The notes below the pieces were generated by a model, which had not been told where the DNA came from, did no database searches, and saw nothing but the letters and a program-made list of their open reading frames with translations. 64,000 nt of DNA from Sinorhizobium sp. 8-89 (GTDB lineage: Bacteria > Pseudomonadota > Alphaproteobacteria > Rhizobiales > Rhizobiaceae). A program made the translations under genes and the position numbers. The first letter of the stretch is position 1. Each line of letters begins with the position of its first letter. Below, piece by piece: positions 26,576-35,731 of this stretch. The stretch spans positions 105,387-169,386 of the forward strand of contig NZ_JASKLR010000012.1 in the NCBI RefSeq assembly GCF_030124325.1, written 5' to 3'.

Positions 26576-26660
26576 TTCCGAGGGGAGCACCGAACGGTGC
26601 TGAGATGGCGGTGAGCTGAACCCTTGAACCTGATCCGGGTCATGCCGGCGTAGGAACGGG
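26576..26660 (+). promoter_or_regulatory. TPP riboswitch (thi box)
   Basis: It carries the conserved thi-box parts in order: GGGGAGC (26582-26588), GGTGCTGAGATGG, then ACCCTTGAACCTGATCCGGG and CATGCCGGCGTAGGAAC. Thiamin pyrophosphate binding would lower expression of the downstream thiD. A short leader ORF (26740-26787) lies between the riboswitch and thiD. Confidence 0.95.
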
Positions 26661-26739
26661 AACAGGGCCTTTGATGGCCTCCAGCCACGTCTTCGCGATT
26701 TCCTGGATCTCCGTGATATTCCGATCAGGAGACCGACCG

Positions 26740-26787
26740 ATGATGCACTCTCCTTTCTTACCCCTTGTCGCGGTGAAAATCCGATGA
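26740..26787 (+). CDS. Putative 15-codon leader peptide overlapping thiD
   Basis: ATG-ATG-CAC... encodes MMHSPFLPLVAVKIR. Its TGA stop (26785-26787) overlaps the thiD ATG (26784-26786) as ATGA. AGGAG at 26727-26731 lies 8 bases upstream of its start, whereas thiD itself has no good ribosome site. Thus thiD may be translated by coupling to this peptide, which would make the peptide's ribosome site the target of the riboswitch. The peptide sequence need not matter. Too short for certainty. Confidence 0.5.
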   Translation: MMHSPFLPLVAVKIR

Positions 26788-27578
26788 CGGCGATCGCACT
26801 GACGATGGCCGGGTCCGACTCCGGCGGCGGCGCCGGCATTCAGGCGGACCTCAAGACCTTTTCCGCCCTCGGTGTCTATGGCGCCAGCGTCATAACGGCG
26901 GTCACGGCTCAAAACACGAGGGGCGTCACCGCCGTCGCCGACCTTTCACCGGAAATCGTCACGGCACAGATCAATGCGGTATTTTCCGATCTCGACGTCG
27001 CCGCCGTGAAAATCGGCATGGTCTCGCGCCGGGAAACAATCGCCGCCATTGCCGACGGGCTGCGCCGTTTCGGCAAGCGCGCCGTTGTGGATCCGGTCAT
27101 GGTGGCGACTTCCGGCGACCGGTTGCTGCGGCCGGATGCGGTCGCGGCTCTGGCAGAGGAACTCTTGCCACTGGCGCTTGTCGCCACTCCAAACCTGCCG
27201 GAAGCCGCATTGCTGACTGGCCGTTCCGTCGCGGAGGATGAAAAGGAGATGGCACGGCAGGCCGAAGCCATTCTCAAAAGCGGCGCCCGCTCGGTTCTGG
27301 TCAAGGGCGGGCACCTGCAGAACGGCGAGGCAACCGACCTCTTTTTCGACGGCAACATGATTACCCGCCTCCCGGCTGCGCGGGTGGACACGATCAACGA
27401 TCACGGCACGGGCTGCACGCTTTCGGCAGCGGTCGCGGCCGGCCTCGCGCTCGGGCAGCCACTAACGGATGCCGTGCGCGCCGCCAAGGCCTATCTGCAC
27501 GCTGCGATTTCCGCAGCGGATGCCTTGGCCGTGGGCAAAGGACGCGGTCCCGTGCACCACTTCCACGGCTGGTGGTAG
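26784..27578 (+). CDS. thiD: Hydroxymethylpyrimidine/phosphomethylpyrimidine kinase
   Basis: A 264-residue ribokinase-fold enzyme that phosphorylates HMP and HMP-P in thiamin synthesis. It has IALTMAGSDSGGGAGIQADLKTFSALGVYG at the N-terminus, VVDPVMVATSGDRLL, TPNLPEAALLTG, LVKGGHLQ, and the catalytic anion hole NDHGTGCTLSAAVAAGLA near residue 205. It is preceded by a TPP riboswitch. Position next to the end of exoP matches the remembered S. meliloti pSymB order. Confidence 0.96.
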   Translation: MTAIALTMAGSDSGGGAGIQADLKTFSALGVYGASVITAVTAQNTRGVTAVADLSPEIVTAQINAVFSDLDVAAVKIGMVSRRETIAAIADGLRRFGKRAVVDPVMVATSGDRLLRPDAVAALAEELLPLALVATPNLPEAALLTGRSVAEDEKEMARQAEAILKSGARSVLVKGGHLQNGEATDLFFDGNMITRLPAARVDTINDHGTGCTLSAAVAAGLALGQPLTDAVRAAKAYLHAAISAADALAVGKGRGPVHHFHGWW

Positions 27579-27651
27579 TGGCCGCGAGCTCCAGGCGACT
27601 CGGTGTCGCCCCGGTTGCGACGCAACATGATTTCGTCCATTGTTAATGGGC

Positions 27652-27694
27652 TCTACAGCGCCGCGCGTCCTATCAGACGCGCAAAACATGCTGT
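27652..27694. repeat. Short palindromic repeat, partial (copy c)
   Basis: CTACAGCGCCGCGCGTC-CTATCA-GACGCGCAAAACATGCTGT: the hairpin half of the CTACAGCG/CGCTGTAG family, without the TTAAATCGG half. Confidence 0.55.
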
Positions 27695-27924
27695 CGTCGG
27701 TTCCACGAAGGCAGGGATATATGCAGTTCCTTGCTCGTCGTTTGGAAGCTTTCAACCGAGACGAACTGCCGGTTGGCGCCGGTCGCCGACCGTGTTGGGT
27801 CGCGCCCTGCGGCCCGTTCCGAGCCTTGCGGAGTTTTTCCTGTTTTATGCGCTGGCACTCGCTGTGCTGGCGGTCGTGGTGGTACGTGGTACTGACGGCG
27901 CTGGCCTGGATCGTCGGGGTCGAT

Positions 27925-27948
27925 CGAAAGCCGTCATGATGGCTTTCG
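27925..27948. terminator. Hairpin between convergent thiD and exoP
   Basis: CGAAAGCC-GTCATGAT-GGCTTTCG is a perfect 8-bp stem about 95 bases beyond the exoP stop. It may serve as a terminator for the exo operon; no clear T-tract is present. Confidence 0.45.
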
Positions 27949-28042
27949 CCGCTGCGGAAATCCAAAGTCAGGTCGTTCCCGGTTTCGATGAAACCGACGG
28001 CAGTCCGCACCTGCTTTCGCAGATGCGGACGCGATCCATGGG

Positions 28043-30409
28043 CTAAGCTGCGGGGCGGTTCCCGTCGATCGTATGCTCGACATAGTATTTGCCGTAACGA
28101 TGCCGATATTTTTCCACGCCGCCGAAGTCGCTGTACTTCGAAAGCTCATCCATGTCGGTCTTGTTGAGGATAACCCCAAGCACCTTTGAATTGATCTGCG
28201 GCTCGGAGTGCAGGACATCGCGCACCAATCGGGACGGCGTTCTTCCCCATTCGACAACAAAGATGAAACCGTCGGCGAGCGGAGCAAAGGCCTTCGCATC
28301 CACGACGGGTGCCAGCGGCGCGAGGTCGACGACCACGTAGTCGAACGAGCTGCGCGCGTTCTCGATCAGGTTTGCCATGGCAGCCGAGGCGAGCAGTTCG
28401 TGGCTTTGATGCGGTTGATGGTGGGACGCCTCGCCGCCGACCGGGAAGATGGCAAGCTTGGTCCGCTGGTCGACCTTGATGCCGGCGGGCCAGGTGGCCT
28501 CTCCCATCAGCGTCTCGACGAGCCCCGTGCGCGGAGCGGGCGTGATCATCTGGGTGAGGCCGGGCTTGCGGATATCGCCGTCGATCAAGAGCGTTCGTTT
28601 GCCGCTTGCGGCCAACAGCGCCGCGAAGTTTGCGGCGACGACGGATTTCCCCTCGTCGGGAACCGCCGAAACGATCCCGATCACGCGGCTTTCGTTACCG
28701 TGCAGCATGTGATCGCAGGCGAGCTTGGCGTTCCTGAAGGTTTCCGCAAAAGAGGATTGCGGCGCATCGAGGACCATGCGCGACAGGCGCTGGAATTCCA
28801 CTGTTCCTTCGGGGATCGCTTCTGGTTGCCTGTCGGACGCAAAGCGCGTGCGCACGAGTTCCGCAGACTTTTTCGTTCGTATGCCGACCAGCGGAACATA
28901 ACCGAGCGACTTGTGGCCGAGGATGGTGCGCACGTCGTCTTCAAGACGGAAGGTTCTCTCGCGGAACTCCTGGAACGCGGCGAAGGCGCCGCCGGCCATC
29001 AAGCCGAGCACGGCGGAAAGTGCAAGCGTCAAGGTCTTCTTCGGGCTCGACGGGGCCGTGGGAACCCCGGCTTCGGAGATGACCCGGGCCTTGGCGATCG
29101 GGAAGGAGCGTTGCTGCGCCGCCTGCTCGTAGCGGCCGAGGTAGGACTCGTAGAGCGTCTTGAGCGCCGCGGCCTTCTGCTCGAGCTCCCTCAAATGAAC
29201 AAGCGACTCGCTGGCGTTCGTGTTCCGGCCCACGACCCCTTCGATGCTCTCGCGCAACGACGACTCGCGTGAGCGGGCGACTTCGTATTCATTCTTGTAG
29301 CTTGCCGTCAGTTGTTGCAGTTCCTGGTAGATCTGCCGCGCGATGTCGGCCTGCTCGGTCCTGAGCGATACAGCCTGCGGGTGGTCCTCGCCAAAGTTCT
29401 GGGCGACCTCCTGCTCGCGTTTGCCAACGGTGAGATAGCGTGCCCTGAGATCGCGGATAACCATGTTGTCTCCCTCCTTGGGAGAGATGGTCGCGTTGTT
29501 TACGGCGGTCTCGGGCCCCTTGTCGATAATCGACTTGAACTGGTTGTAGCGCGCGGAGGCGCTGGCCGTGTCGGCCTGGGCGACGATGAGCTGGCTGTTG
29601 AGGTCCGACAGTTGTTGTTCTGACATCAGTTCACCGCGCGCGGCGGTCAGACCATTTTCGCTCCTGAACCGCTCAACTTCGAGTGCTGCCGCGAGCGAAC
29701 GCTGCCGCAGATCCGCGAGGCGTTCCTGCAGCCAGACCGAAGCCCGTTCCGTCGCTTCGAAATTGGCGTTCAACTGATCGGTGAGATAGGCTTCCGCATA
29801 GCCACGCACGACGGTAGCGGCAAGCAGGGGATCGCTCGACTTGTAGGCCAGTGCGACTACGGAGCTTCGCGATACGCGCTCGACCGTCAGGGCCTGCTGA
29901 ATCAACGCTGCTGCCTTCAATCGCCGGCCGTTGCGTGCCGCCTCCTCCGAAACTACGGGACCCGACGAAAAGAGGCCGGTCGCTGTCCTCAGCCAATCCT
30001 TGACGATGGCAACCGGCGAACGCGGCGGATTGATGATCGTCTCGTTCTCGGAAAGGTTCAGCTTGTCGACAACCCGCAGGGCAAGCTCGCCGGACTTCAG
30101 GATCTCCACGGCGCTTGCGATCTGCGTGTCCAGCATCTGGCTGTTTGCGGGCGTTGGCTCTTCCTCGGCAAATTTGGACAGATTCTCGTCGAGCAGAATC
30201 TGCGTCATGGAAGTGTAGATCGATGTCGCAAACAGCAGGTAGACGACACCCAGCATGATGAAGAGGACAACAAAGGCCGCAACCAGCTTGGCCCTGCGAA
30301 CGACAATCGCCAGAAGTCGATCAAGATCGATAAAACCGTCGGCTTCTTCCTCGCGGGGCACGATGCTCAAGGGGACACTTCTCTGTTTCATGGGGGCCGC
30401 TCTGTTCAT
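28043..30409 (-). CDS. exoP: Polysaccharide co-polymerase / tyrosine autokinase ExoP
   Basis: A 788-residue inner-membrane protein controlling EPS chain length and export. Wzz-type region with membrane segments at about 41-61 and 459-479, the second after the Pro-rich TAPSSPKK, with a long coiled-coil periplasmic part between. The cytosolic BY-kinase has Walker A SAVPDEGKSVV (581-591), Walker A' LLIDGDIRK (607-615) and Walker B YVVVDLAPL (691-699). The C-terminal tyrosine cluster (Y759, Y768, Y772, Y775, Y776) is the autophosphorylation tail. It is last in the exoH-to-exoP gene set. CGGAGAAAAA precedes the ATG. Confidence 0.95.
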   Translation of the reverse strand: MNRAAPMKQRSVPLSIVPREEEADGFIDLDRLLAIVVRRAKLVAAFVVLFIMLGVVYLLFATSIYTSMTQILLDENLSKFAEEEPTPANSQMLDTQIASAVEILKSGELALRVVDKLNLSENETIINPPRSPVAIVKDWLRTATGLFSSGPVVSEEAARNGRRLKAAALIQQALTVERVSRSSVVALAYKSSDPLLAATVVRGYAEAYLTDQLNANFEATERASVWLQERLADLRQRSLAAALEVERFRSENGLTAARGELMSEQQLSDLNSQLIVAQADTASASARYNQFKSIIDKGPETAVNNATISPKEGDNMVIRDLRARYLTVGKREQEVAQNFGEDHPQAVSLRTEQADIARQIYQELQQLTASYKNEYEVARSRESSLRESIEGVVGRNTNASESLVHLRELEQKAAALKTLYESYLGRYEQAAQQRSFPIAKARVISEAGVPTAPSSPKKTLTLALSAVLGLMAGGAFAAFQEFRERTFRLEDDVRTILGHKSLGYVPLVGIRTKKSAELVRTRFASDRQPEAIPEGTVEFQRLSRMVLDAPQSSFAETFRNAKLACDHMLHGNESRVIGIVSAVPDEGKSVVAANFAALLAASGKRTLLIDGDIRKPGLTQMITPAPRTGLVETLMGEATWPAGIKVDQRTKLAIFPVGGEASHHQPHQSHELLASAAMANLIENARSSFDYVVVDLAPLAPVVDAKAFAPLADGFIFVVEWGRTPSRLVRDVLHSEPQINSKVLGVILNKTDMDELSKYSDFGGVEKYRHRYGKYYVEHTIDGNRPAA

Positions 30410-30450
30410 TTTTTCTCCGGTCCGTGCGCCGGCGGCTCCTGCTGCGTGTT

Positions 30451-30546
30451 TCCTTACATCGTAGCCGATTTAAGGATTAAAAACATGCAGCAACTCAAAC
30501 TGCTACAGCGACCTTTGTGCGTCTGAAAAGACGCACGGCGCTGTAG
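30451..30546. repeat. Short palindromic repeat (copy d)
   Basis: TCGTAGCCGATTTAAGG, then AACATGCAGCAACTCAAACTG, then CTACAGCG ... GTGCGTCTGAAAAGACGCAC ... GGCGCTGTAG. It lies between exoN and exoP inside the operon and might create a processing or stability boundary. Confidence 0.7.
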
Positions 30547-30567
30547 GAGCCGCCGGGAAACATTTGC

Positions 30568-31473
30568 TTATGCCGCTCGGATGCGGCTTTCGTGAGACAG
30601 GACAATCTCGCGAACGGATTCGAGAACCATCTCGCCGATATCCGCGCGGTTAAGCGCGAAAGCGACATTTGCCTCGATGAAGCCTTGCTTCGAACCGCAG
30701 TCGAAGGTTCTGCCCTCGTAGGGATGGGCGTGGAAGGGCTGTGTCGTCGAAAGCTTCAGCATGCCGTCGGTCAACTGGATTTCGTTGCCCGCGCCGCGCT
30801 GCTGGTGCGCGAGAATGGAAAAGATCTCCGGCTGGAGGATATAGCGCCCGTTGAGATAGTAGTTCGACGGTGCCTCTTCTGGGGTAGGCTTTTCGACCAT
30901 CTGCGTTACCGCGAACCCGTGCCGAACCGTTCCGCCCTTGCCGACGATGCCGTATTTGGACGCGTCCTCGGGGGCGCATTGCTCGACGGCGACGACATTG
31001 CCTCCGACTTCCCGATAGAGATCCATCAGTCCGGCCATGCAGCCGCGTGCGCCGAAGGAGAGCATGTCGGGAAGCAGAAGCGCGAAAGGCTCGTCGCCGA
31101 TAAGATCGCGTGCGCACCACACCGCGTGGCCGAGACCAAGCGGAGCCTGCTGGCGTGTGAAGCTCACGGACCCGGCGGTCGGCAGCATGCTTTCGAGCTC
31201 GGAAATCTGTGCTTTCTTCCCCGAGCGCGACAGCGACGAGATGAGCTCCGGCGTATCGTCGAAGTGGTCCTCGATCGCCTGCTTGTTGCGGCTGGTGACG
31301 AAGACGATGTGTTCGATACCGGCCTGACGCGCTTCGTCCACGGCGTATTGAACTACGGGCCGATCGACGATCGTCAACATTTCCTTCGGCACGGCTTTCG
31401 TTGCGGGAAGGAACCGGGTTCCGTTTCCGGCAACCGGAATTACTGCTTTTCTGACGGTCCTGATACGGTCCAT
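30568..31473 (-). CDS. exoN: UTP-glucose-1-phosphate uridylyltransferase ExoN
   Basis: A 301-residue GalU-type nucleotidyltransferase that makes UDP-glucose, the sugar donor for the EPS. It has [25 protein letters not shown] (nucleotide loop), [50 protein letters not shown] and GCGSKQGF-like [12 protein letters not shown]. The length is typical. It starts 4 bases after the exoO stop. Confidence 0.95.
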   Translation of the reverse strand: MDRIRTVRKAVIPVAGNGTRFLPATKAVPKEMLTIVDRPVVQYAVDEARQAGIEHIVFVTSRNKQAIEDHFDDTPELISSLSRSGKKAQISELESMLPTAGSVSFTRQQAPLGLGHAVWCARDLIGDEPFALLLPDMLSFGARGCMAGLMDLYREVGGNVVAVEQCAPEDASKYGIVGKGGTVRHGFAVTQMVEKPTPEEAPSNYYLNGRYILQPEIFSILAHQQRGAGNEIQLTDGMLKLSTTQPFHAHPYEGRTFDCGSKQGFIEANVAFALNRADIGEMVLESVREIVLSHESRIRAA

Positions 31474-31477
31474 TGTA

Positions 31478-32491
31478 TCATCCTTTGCTTGTGTGAGGGC
31501 TCTCGCCGCCCAGCGGGGATCGTTCAGCCGCCACCGTCATGGGGGCGGTCTCTGCGGATCGCGCCGCAAGGCGGCGCAGTCGTACGGCGATCGGCATGTG
31601 CAAATGCCGAAGCGCAAGGGGGTCGGCGAGCGCGGCCTTCAGCGCGCCGGCCAACGATCTTTTTTTCAACTGCTCGACCAGCAGGAGAAACGAACGCGCC
31701 TGGTGGAAGCCGCGGGTACGCTTGCGCTGCATTCTTTCCGACAGGACATCGAGCGGATAGCGGCGCAGGAACGCTTCATCTGCGGACATCATGGCGTCGA
31801 TATGGTCCAGCTTGAGCACGCGTGAGATGGAACCCTCGCGGATATGATAGATGTAGCCGGCCGAGGGTTCGATGGCGCAGCGGCCTCCGGAGGCAAGGGC
31901 GGAGGCAAGCAGAATATAGTCCTCGCCGATCCGGAGCGCCTCGTCGAAACGAAGGTCATGCTCCTCGAGGAAGCGCCGCTCGAAGACCGGCTTCATGTAG
32001 CCGAAGTTGTGCTGCGAGCGAAAAATCACGTTCGACCCGATGAAGGCGGCGAGTGTCAACAGTGGTTGTCGAACGAGCTCAGCCTCCGAGAACATTCTAA
32101 CGCTGCGCCCATCAAGCGAAACGACGTCGAGATTGTCGACGACGACCTGAGCTCCGGATTTCTCGGCGCGCTCGATCATTCGCGCCAGCCGATCCGGCCT
32201 TACGGTGTCGTCCGAATCGAGAACCGCGATCCATTTGCCGCGCGCCGCTGCCAAGCCCACGTTGCGGGCCCCGCCGGGACCGCGATTGTGCTCGAGCGCA
32301 AACAGCCGCACCCTCGGGTCGCCGATTGTCGAAACAATGCCCACCGTCCCGTCCGATGAACGGTCATCGACGACAACCACCTCGACGGCAACGCCTTCCT
32401 GGCGAAGCGCGCTCTCGACGGCGCGGACGATCGTGTCCGCGGCATTGTAGGCAGCCACAACAAAGGTGACGTCCGGAACGAACTCACTCAT
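31478..32491 (-). CDS. exoO: Family 2 glycosyltransferase ExoO
   Basis: A 337-residue cytosolic GT2 (GT-A fold) enzyme that adds a glucose to the lipid-linked repeat unit in succinoglycan synthesis. It shows [50 protein letters not shown], and the DxD at [20 protein letters not shown] carries the ED base. The ATG overlaps the exoM stop (ATGA). Assignment as ExoO rests on order exoN-exoO-exoM. Confidence 0.9.
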   Translation of the reverse strand: MSEFVPDVTFVVAAYNAADTIVRAVESALRQEGVAVEVVVVDDRSSDGTVGIVSTIGDPRVRLFALEHNRGPGGARNVGLAAARGKWIAVLDSDDTVRPDRLARMIERAEKSGAQVVVDNLDVVSLDGRSVRMFSEAELVRQPLLTLAAFIGSNVIFRSQHNFGYMKPVFERRFLEEHDLRFDEALRIGEDYILLASALASGGRCAIEPSAGYIYHIREGSISRVLKLDHIDAMMSADEAFLRRYPLDVLSERMQRKRTRGFHQARSFLLLVEQLKKRSLAGALKAALADPLALRHLHMPIAVRLRRLAARSAETAPMTVAAERSPLGGESPHTSKG

Positions 32492-33432
32492 GCCGACGTC
32501 ACTCCCGTTGCTCCGTATTGTTCGAGCTGCTTGTGACCGAGAAGCCCGCTCACGACGCCGGCATGCATGATCGCGCGCAACGCAAAACGATAGCGATGCA
32601 CCGGAGAAGGCAGAAAAAGCAGGGTCGCCAACGAGCAGTAGACCGACTTGGCGGACGCCAGAGCCAGGTTCCACGGCTGCCGCGAACCGTTCGATTTCTC
32701 CGCCAGCAGGCGGCCGTGCGTCTGGCCGGAACGAAAGCGACGCTTCGAAAGCCATAAGAGCGAGGCGCGTTTTTCCGGAACCGGCTCATCGACCCAGGCC
32801 TCCGAAGCGAAAGCGATGGTTCCCCCGGCGTCATGCATCGCGGCGAAGAAGTCCGTATCCTCGCCGCCGCTCTTGCCGAGTGCGAGCTTGAAACGACGGC
32901 CATTAAGCGCAGGCGCTCCGATGTTCAGCAGGACGTTGCAGGTATAGCCGGTGCGGATTTCACCGCCGACCCAAACGGGCCGGGTCGAATGAAAGTCGCC
33001 GCGACGCATCCAGGCAGGTGCCGACGTGCCATAGGTGGCACGGACAGGCCCCAGAACCGCATCGGAGCGGGTCGTGCGCGCCGCTTCCAGCAGGTTTACG
33101 AGCCACTCTTTCGAAGCGGTCTCATCGTCATCGATGAAGGCGAGAAAATCGCCTGTGCTGCTGTCGAGGCAGGCGTTGCGCGCGAGCGAGATGTTCGACG
33201 CCGGGCAATGGACATAGGTCATGTCGAAGGGCATCTCCGCTCGAAGAGCCTCCACGAGAGGTTTTGCGCTGGGTTCGATGTCGTTGTCCGCGACAATGAT
33301 GCGGATCGCGGCCCCGGCAGGCACCGCGATTGCGGCGAGCGAACGAAGCGTCTGGACGAGTTCCGGCCGCCGAAAGGTGCAGACGGCAATATCGATCCGC
33401 GCCGGCGAGGCTTTGTCGGTCGCTGCCATCAT
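32488..33432 (-). CDS. exoM: Family 2 glycosyltransferase ExoM
   Basis: A 314-residue GT2 with IDIAVCTFRRPELVQTLRSLA, IIVADNDIEPSA, NISLARNACLDSSTGDFLAFIDDDE (DDD metal site), and GGEDTDFFAAMHDAGG. ExoM adds the fourth sugar in S. meliloti. It overlaps exoA upstream and exoO downstream by ATGA junctions, so it is tightly coupled. Confidence 0.9.
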   Translation of the reverse strand: MMAATDKASPARIDIAVCTFRRPELVQTLRSLAAIAVPAGAAIRIIVADNDIEPSAKPLVEALRAEMPFDMTYVHCPASNISLARNACLDSSTGDFLAFIDDDETASKEWLVNLLEAARTTRSDAVLGPVRATYGTSAPAWMRRGDFHSTRPVWVGGEIRTGYTCNVLLNIGAPALNGRRFKLALGKSGGEDTDFFAAMHDAGGTIAFASEAWVDEPVPEKRASLLWLSKRRFRSGQTHGRLLAEKSNGSRQPWNLALASAKSVYCSLATLLFLPSPVHRYRFALRAIMHAGVVSGLLGHKQLEQYGATGVTSA

Positions 33433-34421
33433 GGGATCACCCGAAACCGTCGCAAGTCGAGAAGCTCGCGCCAGAAGCCGGCCGACCAGGCGAGATGCAT
33501 GACCATGGCCGAGATCGCGGCCAGCGGCCCATAGGGATTTCGCTCACCGAGTACCATCCATGCTCCATAGCCAAGGCACGCGAAGGCCCAGACGCCGAAC
33601 GGGATGACGGCGATCCAGTTGACGACCGCGAGTAGCGCCCCGACTGCCACGGGTGCTACCGCCAGCGGCAACAACTGCCGCAAGCCGGGCATGGCGCGAT
33701 GTTTCAGGAAGTTCTTCGCCCGGCCCCGGCCATAACCGAAATATTGCCGGAAGAGCGGACCGACTTTCGCGCGCGGATAGTAGACCATGTTCGTCTTGTC
33801 GGTCATCCAGATGCGATAACCGGCTTTTCCCAGGCGATAATCCAATTCGGCGTCTTCGTTGTGGCTGAAGGTCTCGTCATAACCTCCGACCGCCTCGAAA
33901 GCGGCGATGCGCATAAGCGCATGGTGTCCGTGGTCGGCCCAATGGCCGGTGGCGCCGGCCCGATGCTTGGAGCCACCGTTGCCAAGCTTCGAGTTCTGCG
34001 CGAAGGCAGTCGCCTTCTGAAAGGTGCTGACGCCGACCGTCTCCATTGCCACGACCACGGAGTCGGCGCCGGTCGCCAAGGCCTCTTCGACGAGGCGCTG
34101 GCAATAGTCGTCCGGGTAGCTTCCATGCGCGTCGATGCGGATCAGGTAGTCGAAGGAGGCCCCAAGTTCCGAAACGGCGCGGTTGATCGCGGCGCTTTGT
34201 ATGCGCTTCGGGTTATCGAGGAAAAGCACACGCTCGTCCTCGGCTGCAAGACGGCTCGCAATCTTGCGCGTGCCGTCGGTGCTGCCGCCGTCGACAATCG
34301 CAATCGTTGCGTTCAGCGGCCCCAGCCACGGCCGCAGCTTCGTGACCAGTCCCTCGATGTGCTGCGCCTCATTGAGGCAAGGAATTACGATCAGGCTGGA
34401 TGTCAAACAGTCGGTGTTCAT
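33429..34421 (-). CDS. exoA: Family 2 glycosyltransferase ExoA
   Basis: A 330-residue membrane-associated GT2 with VIPCLNEAQHIEGLV, IVDGGSTDGT, RIQSAAINRAV, RIDAHGSYP, and the product loop GGYDETFSHNEDAELDYRL. Two hydrophobic C-terminal segments (LAVAPVAVGALLAVVNWIAVIPFGVWAFACLGYGAW) fit ExoA, which adds the first glucose onto galactose. The ATGA overlap with exoL couples them. Confidence 0.92.
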   Translation of the reverse strand: MNTDCLTSSLIVIPCLNEAQHIEGLVTKLRPWLGPLNATIAIVDGGSTDGTRKIASRLAAEDERVLFLDNPKRIQSAAINRAVSELGASFDYLIRIDAHGSYPDDYCQRLVEEALATGADSVVVAMETVGVSTFQKATAFAQNSKLGNGGSKHRAGATGHWADHGHHALMRIAAFEAVGGYDETFSHNEDAELDYRLGKAGYRIWMTDKTNMVYYPRAKVGPLFRQYFGYGRGRAKNFLKHRAMPGLRQLLPLAVAPVAVGALLAVVNWIAVIPFGVWAFACLGYGAWMVLGERNPYGPLAAISAMVMHLAWSAGFWRELLDLRRFRVIP

Positions 34422-35626
34422 AGCAATCCACCCTCGTTGTGGCGGGGCTCCGGCACGGCCGGCGTCGGTATCGCCTCAGGCGTTTCGGCTGCGAGCGCCG
34501 TGAGGCGCCGCACCAGTGCCTCGCAGTCCGTACGATCGAACACCCAGGTTCCCGGGTTGCATTGGGCGACGCCCTCAGTCGCTTCGATGTATCGATCCGG
34601 CGTCATCGGGCCGAGCAGAGCGGCCAGGCTCTCCGCGTTGGGCTCCTCCAGCACCAGTCCGATGCCCCGCACCGAGAGAAAGCGCGCCGTCTCCGTGCCT
34701 TTCATGGCTATCGGAACCCGTCCGTAACGGCATCCCTCATAGAGGCGGTTCGGCAGCAGCCATGCGGAGTTCTGGCCTTCCTCGAAGAAATCGATCGCCC
34801 ACGTGAAATGGACGCCACCATAGATGTCGGCGAGGTCTTCGGGATTGCGATAGGCGCCCTCGAAGCTCATGAAGGGCTCATTTCGGACGAACGCGTCAAA
34901 ATCCTCGAATTCGGAGTAGGCGGGCCGGCCGCGGAGAACGATTTCGAAGCGGCCCTCCATCTTTCGCGAGAAGTCGGCGAGTAGCGCAAGCGACTTACTG
35001 CAGCGCAATGCCCCGAACCAGCCGATCTTCCACGGCGGACCGGGCACAGGGCATTGCGCCGAGTCGGCGATCCGATCGGCGGGACCGTCGATTTCGAGGA
35101 CCTTGTTTTCGAGAAGCAGTGCTGGTGCGTCGAGCCCCGAGAGCGGGCGAAAGTAGTGCTCGATGAAGGCCGGCGAACTGGTGATCAGCCAACGTGCGTC
35201 GCGTCCGAGGTGGGCTTCGGTGGCACGAAGCGCGCGCCCGACGACGTCCTTGCGCAAGAGCAACCGGTGTATGTCAAGGCATTCATAGACAATCGGGACC
35301 CCGCCGCCGAAAAGCGCCACGGCACGCTTGGCAACGGCCAGCATCTCGAGGTTACGGGCGATGATGAGGTCGGGCTTTCCGACATTCGCCAGCTTGCTCT
35401 TGAGCGAAAGGCAGGCGGAGGCAACCGCTCCGATCCGCTGCGCGAAGCGTCCGTCGGCTGTCACGCCGAGTTCGATCGGCTCGATGCCATGCGTCGCGGC
35501 GAGCGAATTGACGTCGCGGCGAAAGCCGGCAAGCGTCACCTTCGCGCCACCCGCGACAAGCGTCAGAATTCGACGACGCACCGCAGGATCGGCAAGGTCC
35601 TGTGCCAAATAAAGTATCTGCAGCAT
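34418..35626 (-). CDS. exoL: Glycosyltransferase ExoL
   Basis: A 402-residue GT-B-like protein with ILYLAQDLADPAVRRRILTLVAGGAKVTLAGFRR, DLIIARNLEMLAVA, VYECLDIHR, WKIGWFGALRC and NRLYEGCRYGRVPIA. ExoL adds the third sugar of the succinoglycan subunit. A 105-base gap holding a GCAACATGTTGC palindrome separates it from exoK, so an internal promoter is possible. Confidence 0.92.
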   Translation of the reverse strand: MLQILYLAQDLADPAVRRRILTLVAGGAKVTLAGFRRDVNSLAATHGIEPIELGVTADGRFAQRIGAVASACLSLKSKLANVGKPDLIIARNLEMLAVAKRAVALFGGGVPIVYECLDIHRLLLRKDVVGRALRATEAHLGRDARWLITSSPAFIEHYFRPLSGLDAPALLLENKVLEIDGPADRIADSAQCPVPGPPWKIGWFGALRCSKSLALLADFSRKMEGRFEIVLRGRPAYSEFEDFDAFVRNEPFMSFEGAYRNPEDLADIYGGVHFTWAIDFFEEGQNSAWLLPNRLYEGCRYGRVPIAMKGTETARFLSVRGIGLVLEEPNAESLAALLGPMTPDRYIEATEGVAQCNPGTWVFDRTDCEALVRRLTALAAETPEAIPTPAVPEPRHNEGGLL

Positions 35627-35684
35627 GAAAACATCCGTTTCCGTGCTCAGCCCCGGCCGAGCTTAATTCAGTTTCTTGTGCATC

Positions 35685-35696
35685 GCAACATGTTGC
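35685..35696. promoter_or_regulatory. 12-base palindrome upstream of exoL
   Basis: GCAACATGTTGC is a perfect palindrome 59 bases before the exoL start. GCAAC/GTTGC half-sites also form an inverted repeat at 37014-37053, in front of the exoH remnant. Confidence 0.4.
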
Positions 35697-35731
35697 TGCA
35701 TATGCTCAATACTTGGTCAAATGCTCAGAAA

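Larger units (their letters stand above)
27579..28042. other. Convergent intergenic region thiD / exoP
   Basis: 464 bases between thiD (plus) and exoP (minus). It contains hairpin GGCGAC-TCGGT-GTCGCC (27594-27610) after thiD and a partial palindromic repeat at 27652-27694. From 27721 a weak plus-strand frame starts MQFLARRLEAFNRDELPVGA; its continuation looks membrane-like only in a neighbouring frame (SLAEFFLFYALALAVLAVVV). This could be a decayed small gene, but no product can be assigned. Confidence 0.4.
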
